A stretch of DNA of 64,000 nt from Spartinivicinus marinus (GTDB lineage: Bacteria > Pseudomonadota > Gammaproteobacteria > Pseudomonadales > Zooshikellaceae). The stretch lies in assembly GCF_026309355.1 (NCBI RefSeq), contig NZ_JAPJZK010000002.1, positions 1-64,000 of the forward strand. Reading direction: 5' to 3'. The position numbers and the translations under genes were made by a program. The notes below the pieces were generated by a model. That model saw only the letters and a list, made by a program, of their open reading frames with translations. It did not search any database and was not told the origin of the DNA. This document shows, in pieces, positions 16,658 through 25,595 of the stretch; position 1 is the first letter of the stretch, and each line of letters opens with the position of its first letter.

Positions 16658-17967
16658 AATACTGTAGACAGTTTTTGGTCTTAAAGTGGTAGGATTGAAC
16701 CAAAAATAGAAACTGTGAGAATGCGGTTGTCGAAATCGAATTGTCACAGGAATCTATCTTTGGAAAGCATAGTAGAAACGGTTTTACGCTCAATGTCCAA
16801 TGTTAATAAACCTCAACAGACATTTATTGTTGCTTTATTGACGACGCTGGTGGTCTTTCAAGGCAAAGCGACCTTTAGAAATATGAGCCGTTATAGCCAA
16901 ATGAGTGAAAAACGTTTTAGCCGCTGGTATAGGCGCCAGTTTGATTTTGCCCAGTTCAATAGAGACACATTAACTCTTGCTCTTCCTAAAAATGGTCGTA
17001 TCGCGGCTATCGATGCCAGTTTTATTAACAAGTCAGGAAAGAAGACTGAGGGCTTAGGCTGGTTTTATAATGGCTCTGTTAGTCAAGCCCAGCAAGGCTT
17101 GGAAGCTTCACTTCTCGCATTGATTGACCTTAAATTGAATACAGCTTTTGCTTATGATGTGCGTCAAACAATTGATCAAGAAGATAAAACGCGTATTGAA
17201 GTCTATGCAGAGCAAGAAGTGGAATTGACTCCCCAACTTCTAGAGCAAGGCATTCAGTATTTAGTCGCCGATGCTTACTACAGTAAAGAAAAATTTATCA
17301 CTCCCGTGGTGAAAGCAAAATTAAAGCTTATCGGTAAACTGAGGACCGATGCTGATTTACTGTGGCTTTATGAGGGTGAATACAGTGGGGTTGGACGTCC
17401 CAAAAAGTATGATGGAAAAGTGTATTTCGAAAAAGAACTACACCGTTTTGAGCAAGTAGGTAGCCTGCAAGAAGGCTTAGATATTTACAGCAAAACGGTT
17501 TATTCAAAGAAATTCAAATGTGCTATTAAAGTTGTAATGCTAAGGCAAACCTCAGATAAACAGGTTAGTAGAGCATTGCTTTATTCAACTGACACAGAAC
17601 TGGATGCAATGACAGTCATTGAATATTACAAAGCACGATTCCAAATTGAGTTTTTATTTCGTGATGCTAAACAGCACACAGGGTTGACCCATTGCCAGTC
17701 ACGCAAAAAAGAAGCCATTCATACCCATTTAAATGCTTCATTGTCAGCACTGAATTTATTGGAGCTAGAAGATCAGCAATTAAAAGGAGGCAATGATGAG
17801 ACCGTTATTTCAATAACCTCATGGAAACGTAAGAAATTTAATCAGTATTTAATGGAAAAACTTTTTAATAAGTTAGGTCTGAGCAAAAGTAATAAAAAAG
17901 TCGCTCAAGTGTATGAGCAGTTAAGCGACTATGGGGCTATTGCTGTATAAAAGTGTCTACAGTATTG
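16658..17967 (+). mobile_element. IS4-like insertion sequence with intact target duplication
   Basis: Inverted ends CAATACTGTAGACA (16658) and TGTCTACAGTATTG (17967) enclose one transposase gene. GTAAAT occurs directly on both sides and is a 6-bp target duplication, so this is a simple insertion. A lone copy of the same end is at 55842. Confidence 0.88.
16715..17950 (+). CDS. IS4-like DDE transposase
   Basis: 411 residues from GTG 16715, or 409 from ATG 16721. Catalytic-site blocks visible are AAIDASFI (first Asp), YLVADAYYS (second Asp) and the Y-(2)-R-(3)-E-(6)-K type signature in YYKARFQIEFLFRDAKQ (Glu). Full length and uninterrupted. Confidence 0.9.
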   Translation: MRMRLSKSNCHRNLSLESIVETVLRSMSNVNKPQQTFIVALLTTLVVFQGKATFRNMSRYSQMSEKRFSRWYRRQFDFAQFNRDTLTLALPKNGRIAAIDASFINKSGKKTEGLGWFYNGSVSQAQQGLEASLLALIDLKLNTAFAYDVRQTIDQEDKTRIEVYAEQEVELTPQLLEQGIQYLVADAYYSKEKFITPVVKAKLKLIGKLRTDADLLWLYEGEYSGVGRPKKYDGKVYFEKELHRFEQVGSLQEGLDIYSKTVYSKKFKCAIKVVMLRQTSDKQVSRALLYSTDTELDAMTVIEYYKARFQIEFLFRDAKQHTGLTHCQSRKKEAIHTHLNASLSALNLLELEDQQLKGGNDETVISITSWKRKKFNQYLMEKLFNKLGLSKSNKKVAQVYEQLSDYGAIAV

Positions 17968-18008
17968 GTAAATAATAGAAATATTTATTTTCCTAGAAAG
18001 GGGGTATC

Positions 18009-18935
18009 ATGGGAAATTGTGTCGCTTGTCGTAGAGAGCAAATCGTTGACGCTGCCAGCGGGGTTGAATTCTCAACATTGATTTTATACTCGACCGAAGT
18101 GGCCTCTACTGAGGTGAGTTTTGGTCCTTTTTCAATGAATGTGTCCATGAATGCAGAAGCATGTGAAGGGTATTTTCCTCTTGTAGTGATCTCGCACGGG
18201 TCAAGTAGTTCCAACATGATGTTTCGATCGTTAGCACACTTTTTAGCTAGCAATGGGTTTGTTGTATGTTTACCTGAACATTCAGGTGACACTGTATTTG
18301 ATAATAAATTGCAATATACATATGAAAATATGGTCAACAGACCTAGGTGTGTGTCACAGGTGATTGATTATGTGTCGGAGCTTGCACCACTTAAGGGGAG
18401 TGTCGATAGTGATTCCGTCTCTGTAATTGGACATTCTGTTGGAGGGTATACAGCCTTTGCGTTGGCAGGAGGAGAGCCTCATACAGGTTTTTTCGTCGAT
18501 TTTTGTCATGCACCTGAAAATCAGGAACACCCATACTGGACGAAAATTGTAAGAGATAATGAAATGGAGTCTCAAGCCGTGGGCGTGAGCCCAGACAAAC
18601 GCGTGAAATCAATCGTTGCTTTAGCTCCTGATGTCAGCTTGTTTATGCATGAAAATGCACTTGCTAATATTAATATCCCGACATTACTTGTGCTTGCAGA
18701 AAAAGATCTTTGGGTTCAAGAGACCATTGATACCGTTAGTAAAGGTATTGGTGATAAGAGTGCATTGACTTGTAAGGTGGTAGAAAATGCGGGGCACTAC
18801 TCGTTCATAAGTCCTTTTCCTGAAATGATGAAAGCTCGCGTTGGGGGGCCTGCGACAGATCCTGAGGGGTTTGATCGAGAGCGGTTTCAAGTTGAATTTC
18901 AACAGGAAGTTTTGGATTTTATTTCTGCTGATTAG
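18009..18935 (+). CDS. Alpha/beta hydrolase (dienelactone/PAF-acetylhydrolase-like)
   Basis: 308 residues. The nucleophile elbow GHSVGG (Ser near residue 143), an Asp in LAEKDLW and His in NAGHYSF form a plausible triad; the oxyanion strand HGSSSSN lies near residue 62. AAGGGGG is correctly placed before ATG 18009. It precedes the PabC-like gene by only 19 bases and so probably shares its transcript. Possible jobs are product release, removal of a protecting acyl group or hydrolytic self-resistance (the albicidin-cleaving AlbD of Pantoea is a hydrolase, but I have no sequence match to claim). An IS4-like element sits just upstream and separates it from any older promoter. Confidence 0.75.
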   Translation: MGNCVACRREQIVDAASGVEFSTLILYSTEVASTEVSFGPFSMNVSMNAEACEGYFPLVVISHGSSSSNMMFRSLAHFLASNGFVVCLPEHSGDTVFDNKLQYTYENMVNRPRCVSQVIDYVSELAPLKGSVDSDSVSVIGHSVGGYTAFALAGGEPHTGFFVDFCHAPENQEHPYWTKIVRDNEMESQAVGVSPDKRVKSIVALAPDVSLFMHENALANINIPTLLVLAEKDLWVQETIDTVSKGIGDKSALTCKVVENAGHYSFISPFPEMMKARVGGPATDPEGFDRERFQVEFQQEVLDFISAD

Positions 18936-18954
18936 ATAAAAAGAAGGAATGTTG

Positions 18955-19647
18955 ATGTCTCGGTGGTTTGAGACGATACGGTGCTGGGATGGAAAACTTT
19001 ATAATCTTTCGTACCATAGTAAGCGCCTAAGTCGTACTATAGAAGAAAACTTTGAAATAAAAAGTGAGCTCGATTTAAAGAGCGTTATCACGGTGCCTGA
19101 TGGTTGTACCAAAGGTGTGTTTCGATGCAGAGTTCTTTATGAAAGGGAAATAGAGAAAATTGAATTTGTGCCCCATGAGTATCGGGCTGTTAATAGTTTG
19201 AAGCTTGTGGAAGATGATAATATAGAATATCACTACAAATGTTCGGACCGAAGTCACCTGCAAGTGCTATATGAGCAGCGTGGGGGTTGTGATGATATTG
19301 TTATTGTCAAAAATGGTTTCATTTCAGACACTTTGACCGCCAATTTAGTCCTGTACAAAGATGGTCAATGGTGGACGCCTGATACCTGTTTGTTACCTGG
19401 TACTCAGAGGGCTAGGCTATTAGAGGAAAATATCATTACCGAAACCTCGATAACGCCAATGGATCTGTATCAATATGACAAAATCGGGCTAATTAATGCG
19501 ATGCAAGATTTTGATAATATGCCTCAAATACCTACACAGAATATCGGGCTCTGTCGCAAAAATTATTGGCTCTACGCGTCTTTGCGTGGAATGATCAAAA
19601 AGCCAGCACAACTGGAGAAAACCTATTCAGCGCCATTGTATCGATAA
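18955..19647 (+). CDS. Class IV PLP enzyme, PabC-like aminodeoxychorismate lyase, C-terminus altered
   Basis: About 197 native residues followed by roughly 33 encoded by an IS6 end and a short repeat element. Family traits are FETIRCWDG near the start, YHYKCSDR with the candidate PLP Lys near residue 98, a DDIVIVKNGFISDT segment and LLPGTQRARLL. It would convert aminodeoxychorismate to pABA plus pyruvate, completing the step begun by PabAB. ATG 18955 is chosen because AAGAAGG is too close to the ATG at 18949. The IS6 end begins at 19547. Only the last few native residues seem to be lost, so activity is plausible. Confidence 0.82.
   Translation: MSRWFETIRCWDGKLYNLSYHSKRLSRTIEENFEIKSELDLKSVITVPDGCTKGVFRCRVLYEREIEKIEFVPHEYRAVNSLKLVEDDNIEYHYKCSDRSHLQVLYEQRGGCDDIVIVKNGFISDTLTANLVLYKDGQWWTPDTCLLPGTQRARLLEENIITETSITPMDLYQYDKIGLINAMQDFDNMPQIPTQNIGLCRKNYWLYASLRGMIKKPAQLEKTYSAPLYR
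19547..19567 (-). mobile_element. IS6-family end remnant fused to the PabC-like gene
   Basis: GGCTCTGTCGCAAAAATTATT, the 3' terminal repeat of the IS6 copies, is all that remains here; it is read in frame as GLCRKNY at the end of the PabC-like protein. Confidence 0.8.
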
Positions 19648-19772
19648 TTAATCGCTTAATATGCCTGATTTAGAAGGGTTGCTAAACATAAGTCGTTAAT
19701 TGAAATCTTCAATTCTAGCAACCAATCGTGGTGTATATTATTTATACGATCCACGCAAAGACGCGAAGAGCC
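19568..19772 (+). mobile_element. MITE-like element, 205 bp
   Basis: Terminal inverted repeats of 22 bp with one mismatch (GGCTCTACGCGTCTTTGC at 19568; its complement ends at 19772) enclose about 160 bp with no transposase. CAAAAATTAT lies directly on each side (left copy followed by one extra T), a likely target duplication of about 10 bp. It inserted into the IS6 end that had truncated the PabC-like gene. The mobilising parent element was not identified. Confidence 0.7.
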
Positions 19773-19806
19773 CAAAAATTATCATTTACTGATATGTATT
19801 AGGCGC

Positions 19807-20873
19807 GATCTGATCAGACAATTCTTACTTGAAAACTGAGAGTTACCCGCTTTGATTAAAGGTGTCAGAACTTTAAATCAAACCAAAAAGGTAACTCTCA
19901 ATGCTCCATACTAGCAATCCTGTTATTAAACACAAAGTGGGTCTATTAAATCTCGCAGAAGAACTAGGTAATGTGTCTAAAGCCTGCAAAATGATGGGGG
20001 TATCCCGTGATACCTTTTACCGTTATCAAGAACTAAAAGAAGAAGGTGGTGTTGATGCCCTTGTTAACAAAAGCAAGCGGGTTCCCAACTTAAAAAATCG
20101 AGTAGATGAACAGACTGAACAGGCCGTATTAGCCCATGCCTTTGATCAGCCTGCTCACGGTCAACAGCGAACCAGTAATGAGCTTAGAAAACAAGGGATT
20201 TTTGTTTCTGGTAGTGGCGCTAGAGAAAAAGCAGCAGGACGATGAGGCCTGTGGGGAAATCGAAACCGCTCACCCTGGTTACTTAGGCTCTCAAGATACT
20301 TTTTATGTAGGCACGCTCAAAGGCGTAGGTCGTGTTTATCAACAAAGCTTTGTGGACACCTACTGCAAAGTCTCCTTTGCTAAGCTTTATACGACGAAAA
20401 CACCCATCACAGCAGCTGACATGCTGAATGATAAAGTATTACCTTTCTTTGGTGAACAACAGTTGCCGATGTTGCGCATATTAACGGATAGAGGCACAGA
20501 GTATTGTGGTCGGGTTGAACAGCATGATTATCAGCTTTATTTAGCCATTAATGCTATTGATCATACGAAAACTAAAGCCCGGCATCCGCAAACGAATGGT
20601 ATTTGTGAAAGGTTCCATAAAACAATTCTTAATGAATTTTATCAAGTAGCCTTTAGGAAAAAGGTGTATACAACCCTTGAGGAATTACAACAAGACTTGG
20701 ATGAATGGATAGCGTATTATAATCACCGCCGCACTCATCAAGGAAAAATGTGTAATGGACGTACTCCAATGCAAACTTTACTTGATGGCAAGCAGATTTG
20801 GGCTGAAAAAAATTTAACCCAAATCTAACCTGACAGGGCACCTAAAAAAAGCGGGTAGTGTCAGATCAGATAT
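19807..20873 (+). mobile_element. IS481-family element, internally deleted
   Basis: The ends resemble each other as inverted repeats (ATCTGATCAGACA near 19808; TGTCAGATCAGATA near 20873). The single gene is broken, see the transposase entry. Confidence 0.75.
19901..20828 (+). pseudogene. IS481-family transposase, frame broken by an internal deletion
   Basis: The N-terminal half (19901-20245) has the helix-turn-helix GNVSKACKMMGVSRDTFYRY. The C-terminal half (about 20245-20828, other frame) has the DDE core: DTFYVGT, ILTDRGTEYCG and CERFHKTILNEF. The segment that should join them after GIFVSGSGA is missing, leaving a frameshift. Not functional. Confidence 0.85.
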
Positions 20874-20930
20874 GAGTCAGTACAACTGATAAGCACACCA
20901 GAGGCTATCTCTGCTTGTCGCTCTCCCTAT

Positions 20931-23900
20931 CTAAATAAGGTCAGGAAGAGCATATCGAATCAACTTCCCGCTACTGGTACGAGGCAATGAATCCACAGAG
21001 CGGAAAAGATGTGGGTAGTGCGCTTTGCCTAGCTTATCGCGGGCAAATTCCTTTAGCTCTCTCCACAGTGGCATAAGGTCTGAAACCTCTTCGGCTAAGA
21101 CAATTAACGCAGAGGGTCTTGTTAAGCCGAATTCATCTTTGTTGAACCAAACGGCACTTTCCTTTACTTTAGGATGCTTAGTTAAAACCTGCTCAAGAGT
21201 TTGTGGAGAAAACCAGCAACCGTTAATCTTTAATGTTGTCCCCGTGCGACCAATGTGATAATAAAACCCTTCAGCATCCACATAATACAGATCTTTGGTA
21301 TTAAACCAACCATCAGAAAATGATTCTGCATTTACACTTTTAGCATCATTAATGTACCCTTTGGTCAAGGTATTCCCCTTCACCCACAAAGAACCCACTT
21401 CACCAACTTGGCATGCGCTACCATCACTATTAATCAACTTGACAGAAAACCCTGGCACTAACTGCCCGCTCGATCCTGGCCGACTATAACCATCCCGATT
21501 CGAAATAAATGTCGATAGCACTTCAGTGGTACCAATACCATCCAGCACATCCGTTGCAAGCATTTGTTTTGCTTCCATATAAAGCGCCTCTGGTAAAGCC
21601 TCCCCCGCAGAGATGCACAATCTTAAGGCTGGACAGTCACAATGTTCAATTACATGTTGTTGCAACATCATTTTCAATACCGTTGGCACAGTAAAGAAAA
21701 TATTTACAGAAAATTGTTTCAGTATTTCAATGTAGCTTTTTCCTTTCGCCAACGGTGCCGCAATAACATGGACTGCACCCGAGAACAAGGACACAACGAT
21801 GCTATTCAAACCATATGCAAAGAAAATTCTTGAAGGTGTGTATACACACTCACCCAATTCCAAACCAACGACTGTATGTGTGTAATTCATGTTACACAAT
21901 ATGAAGTCCTTATGTTCGTGAATCAGTGCTTTGGGTGACCCGGTCGCCCCGGATGTAAACAATACTACGGCAGGATGTTCTCTTGGCAATAATGCCGGCG
22001 TTTCGGCCACTCCAACATCGGCTTCACCACTGTCACAAGCAACAACACTATCAAGTGTAACAGTAAGCCCATCAAATAAAGTCGGTAGTTTTAATGCTAT
22101 CGTTTCCACGTCACAAATCATAATGGACGGAGCCGCTGCTTCTAACATTTTGCCTATATTTTCTGTTGATGCAGTATAATTTATGGGACAAAACACCAGC
22201 CCACGCCAAAAACATGCGAGCATAATCACAACACTCTCTATGCTATCAATAGCAGCTAAAGCAACTATGTTTCCTTCCTTTAATCTATACTCATCAAATT
22301 TCCGGGCGCAACTTTTTACTTTTTCGCGAAGTCCTTCATAGCTCAGCTGATCACCGGTATTAGGATCTATTAATGCGGAGTTTCGCCCCTCCCTAAAAAT
22401 AAAATGACACAGATTTGTCTTATCATCATCAAGAGTTTTCAGTGTATTACGTGTTTGTATTACATGAGATACTTCACTATATGTACGCGATCTCTGCATC
22501 ACCATATCACGTTGAAATCGCAGAGCACTTTCTATTTCTCCTTGAACAACCGGGCCGTATTGACTTATTAACTGCGGTCTCACACCACCATACGACGCCA
22601 CCCCGGAAGTAATATCTTCAACAGTACTACCGGTTAATGAAAACGTTTCTAGCAATGCTGTGTGCTTTGCCATTATCGCCGACTGCATTAGTGAGTTGAG
22701 TACCATTGCCCCTGAAATATAACTACGTGCTCTTTGGCAACTCCTTTCAGGTAAATCATAATGAACATCACTTATCATCAGCAACCCGGCTCGGCGCTGC
22801 ATACAACCATCTCGATCTAGCACACTTCCTTGCAAATCAATACATACTGAAAGCTGTTCATAAGCTTGGAGATTCCAAAATGTCGCTGTCGGGAATACCA
22901 CGACAACGCTTGCATCATAACCAGTCACAATATTGAAGCAATCGTACTGCGAAATTAGCGAGTGCAAATGCGGTGCTGCGCGGTCATCGGATAGCACTGC
23001 AATTTTAATACGCTCTGTAGTTGTCGACTTTTCTTGTGCAATGTGTTTCAGAACTTCTTTTATTTGTGCAAACCGAAAGATATCTCCATCAATATCTAGC
23101 TTTTCGCCCCCCTCCTCCGACTTGATAGATGTCATTATTTTTTTCATTTCAGGAGGAATGACCACACCATCCGAATTACCAACGAGCACAAGCCCCTGAT
23201 CAAGCAGAGAAACAGCATAATCTTCTCCACCCTCGACTATCTTTTCATACAATGTAGGTAAAACAACAACACATACCTCTGTCTTTGTATTATCTATAAC
23301 ATAGCTCTGCAACACAAAAGGCTGCATTCTATCGCAAAGATAAAGCCACACCTCCATCAGCGACTGCTTATTGAATGTTACAAGGCTAGTATCCCACTTC
23401 TTAAGGTCGGCTATAAAGTTAGGGTAGACAAAGCAGGTCAGTTTTTTATCGCCACAACATGCTCTGGCAGTATCTTTGGGAATATGTGAGTGCAGATACG
23501 CAACATCTTCGCCATCAACAACATTACTGGCCATATGAGCAAGCAGCTTATCACTTCGCTGTATAGACATTATTTCCAGCAGTGTATCAACAGCAAAAAC
23601 AATGGTATCAAGTTCATCCTTTGTCAAAGCACCGGATATGTTAAAGAATATTTTTTTTGTTTTTCCTTCTGCTGGCAAGCACACGATTTTATGTGTAGAA
23701 AACAAGTAACTACAAACCACCGAAGCCAACAGGTTTTGCCGGTCCAACTCCATAAAAAATGATACAAATACCCTAGCACTCAAATCCCGATAGGCCACCT
23801 TTAATGCTATCTGCCCACTCCCATTGTTAGTAACATCACAGCTAAGATTTTTGTAAGCAGCGGTTGATTCACACAAAAGATTAAAGACTGTTTCGCAGTT

Positions 23901-24065
23901 TTTATTATTTTTTATATCTGTATCGACAACTTCAGACAATGCATCAATATAGCCGGCAGCAACCAAATTTTCTTTATTGATACACCGAAAACCTTTTCTC
24001 CCACCTCTCTGTTCAAAGTTATTTCGCACAAAAAAGTCGTTCATTCGCTTATCTTCACAATACAT
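20931..24065 (-). CDS. Benzoate-CoA-ligase-like enzyme with large unidentified N-terminal domain
   Basis: 1044 residues. Residues from about 540 form a class I adenylate-forming enzyme: LFTSGATGSPKALIH (P-loop), GIGTTEVLSTF (A5), FNTKDLYY (A7), a hinge near GRTGTTLKING and the A10 Lys in RTSSGKLIRY. The pattern FFAYGLNS and overall spacing match benzoate/4-hydroxybenzoate-CoA ligases, so it likely activates 4-hydroxybenzoate or an aminobenzoate; AlbVII of albicidin is a 4-hydroxybenzoate-CoA ligase by annotation. The first 480 residues match nothing I recognise. They contain two long hydrophobic beta-rich stretches (near residues 265-300 and 350-400) that suggest an alpha/beta fold. Met8 (24044) is an alternative start. 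No carrier domain is attached. Confidence 0.78.
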   Translation of the reverse strand: MYCEDKRMNDFFVRNNFEQRGGRKGFRCINKENLVAAGYIDALSEVVDTDIKNNKNCETVFNLLCESTAAYKNLSCDVTNNGSGQIALKVAYRDLSARVFVSFFMELDRQNLLASVVCSYLFSTHKIVCLPAEGKTKKIFFNISGALTKDELDTIVFAVDTLLEIMSIQRSDKLLAHMASNVVDGEDVAYLHSHIPKDTARACCGDKKLTCFVYPNFIADLKKWDTSLVTFNKQSLMEVWLYLCDRMQPFVLQSYVIDNTKTEVCVVVLPTLYEKIVEGGEDYAVSLLDQGLVLVGNSDGVVIPPEMKKIMTSIKSEEGGEKLDIDGDIFRFAQIKEVLKHIAQEKSTTTERIKIAVLSDDRAAPHLHSLISQYDCFNIVTGYDASVVVVFPTATFWNLQAYEQLSVCIDLQGSVLDRDGCMQRRAGLLMISDVHYDLPERSCQRARSYISGAMVLNSLMQSAIMAKHTALLETFSLTGSTVEDITSGVASYGGVRPQLISQYGPVVQGEIESALRFQRDMVMQRSRTYSEVSHVIQTRNTLKTLDDDKTNLCHFIFREGRNSALIDPNTGDQLSYEGLREKVKSCARKFDEYRLKEGNIVALAAIDSIESVVIMLACFWRGLVFCPINYTASTENIGKMLEAAAPSIMICDVETIALKLPTLFDGLTVTLDSVVACDSGEADVGVAETPALLPREHPAVVLFTSGATGSPKALIHEHKDFILCNMNYTHTVVGLELGECVYTPSRIFFAYGLNSIVVSLFSGAVHVIAAPLAKGKSYIEILKQFSVNIFFTVPTVLKMMLQQHVIEHCDCPALRLCISAGEALPEALYMEAKQMLATDVLDGIGTTEVLSTFISNRDGYSRPGSSGQLVPGFSVKLINSDGSACQVGEVGSLWVKGNTLTKGYINDAKSVNAESFSDGWFNTKDLYYVDAEGFYYHIGRTGTTLKINGCWFSPQTLEQVLTKHPKVKESAVWFNKDEFGLTRPSALIVLAEEVSDLMPLWRELKEFARDKLGKAHYPHLFRSVDSLPRTSSGKLIRYALPDLI

Positions 24066-24258
24066 TTACTATGTCACACCTTAGAACACTGACATTAGAG
24101 TAACCACATCAGTGCCCTGCTATCTATTCAACTTTTTATTGATAAATAAAAACCACGTCCTGTGGGCGTGGTCATCGCCAGCGAAAGGCTGTGCCTGAAG
24201 GAACTGCTCATGGTATTCGTTTACTTGGTTATCCCCATAACTTAGTAAAGGAAAAACG

Positions 24259-24714
24259 CATGAGCAGATTTGAAAGATTATCGCATGTTATATGGCACTG
24301 CCAATACCACATTGTTTGGGTGTACAAATTTATTAAGCCACAACAGGGTGCCGAAGTATAGATATAGAGTATTGACAGGAGGGGTAGCGCATGATGTGTA
24401 CAACAGTATTTATGTATATAGCCAAAAGCTAAAATGTAGGGTGATAGAGCTAAATGTACAGCCAGATCATGTTCATCTATTGATAAGTGTTCCACCCAAG
24501 CAATCCATATCTGAGTTGATGGGTACCTTAAAAGGTCGAACAGCAATAAGGATTTTTAAGCAATATCCTTATCTGAAAAAGAGGCCTTATTGGGGCAATC
24601 ATTTTTAGGCTAAAGGGTATTGCGTTGATACGGTAGGTTTAAATGAAGAAATGATTAGGAGCTATGTTAGGTATCAAGAAGAGCTTGAAAAGCGACAAGA
24701 ACAGTTTGATTTTT
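24259..24714 (+). pseudogene. tnpA: IS200-type Y1 transposase, frameshifted
   Basis: Starts as MSRFERLSHVIWHCQYHIVW (24259), shifts frame near 24345, continues as KYRYRVL...QPDHVHLLISV (the HUH motif), then meets a stop (TAG) at about 24608 before the tyrosine-bearing helix. At least two lesions make it inactive. Confidence 0.85.
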
Positions 24715-24806
24715 AGTTAGTTATATTGTGTCCTTACGACACCCTAGCTCAACTTTATTAATTTTTAGTGGTTTACTAGCTTCCGAATAATTTGTAAGGA
24801 AGTATT

Positions 24807-25205
24807 ATGGTAGACTCAATATCCCTTGAATCAGTCGCAGCAGCCTTTCAAGCCTGGCGAGAAAATCGTCCTGGTAAACGACAAAAGACACCAGCTGCAT
24901 TGCGGCAACAAGCCCTGGCATTATTAGAGCATTACTCTGTTTCTAAAGTGATAAATACCTTGGGGCTTAGCCATTCAGCCTTAAAAAGCTGGCAGCTTGT
25001 AGAACAAGGTAATGATCCATCTTCTGATTTTGTGGCTTTAACACAACCGATTGCTCCCGTTGATAACCATACATACAATTCATCATTGCGTATTCATTTA
25101 ACCCTTTCTCATGGCGTGCAGATGTCTATTCAAGGTGAACTTTCTGGTTCGCAGTTGAGTGCAGTCGTGCGTGAATTACAGGCAGGACAAGGGGACTATA
25201 AATGA
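24807..25205 (+). CDS. tnpA: IS66 TnpA
   Basis: 132 residues with an N-terminal helix-turn-helix region (RQQALALLEHYSVSKVINTLGLS). It overlaps tnpB by four bases (ATGA), the usual coupled arrangement of IS66. Confidence 0.9.
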   Translation: MVDSISLESVAAAFQAWRENRPGKRQKTPAALRQQALALLEHYSVSKVINTLGLSHSALKSWQLVEQGNDPSSDFVALTQPIAPVDNHTYNSSLRIHLTLSHGVQMSIQGELSGSQLSAVVRELQAGQGDYK

Positions 25206-25534
25206 TACCGCTAACAACCAGTACGCACATTTTGTTGGCGACTCAGCCTGCGGATTTTAGAAAAGGCATTGATGGTTTTGTCGCCTTATGTAAGCAATCC
25301 CTTGAACAAGAGCCTCGCACAGGTGTCGTATTTGTTTTTATTAATCGCAGTAAAACCATGATTCGAGCATTGCACTATGATGGCACGGGTTTTTGGCTCA
25401 TGACTAAGCGGTTATCCCAAGGGCGCTTTCAAGGTTGGCCGACAAATGGTGTCTTAACACAGGCCATTGCAGCCAAGCAGTTAATCGTGTTGTTAAGAGG
25501 ACAATCTTTTAGTCACACAAAACAGACCGTATGA
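25202..25534 (+). CDS. tnpB: IS66 TnpB
   Basis: 110 residues, with the TnpB hallmark ATQPADFRKGIDG near the N-terminus and LHYDGTGFWL in the middle. The C-terminal end is short and may be cut compared with some family members. It is needed together with TnpA and TnpC for IS66 movement. Confidence 0.93.
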   Translation: MIPLTTSTHILLATQPADFRKGIDGFVALCKQSLEQEPRTGVVFVFINRSKTMIRALHYDGTGFWLMTKRLSQGRFQGWPTNGVLTQAIAAKQLIVLLRGQSFSHTKQTV

Positions 25535-25595
25535 TTTTACTTGCTATTTTATATTTCATCATTAAGCTAGCGAACCCTTCTATAAGGGGGTAGCA

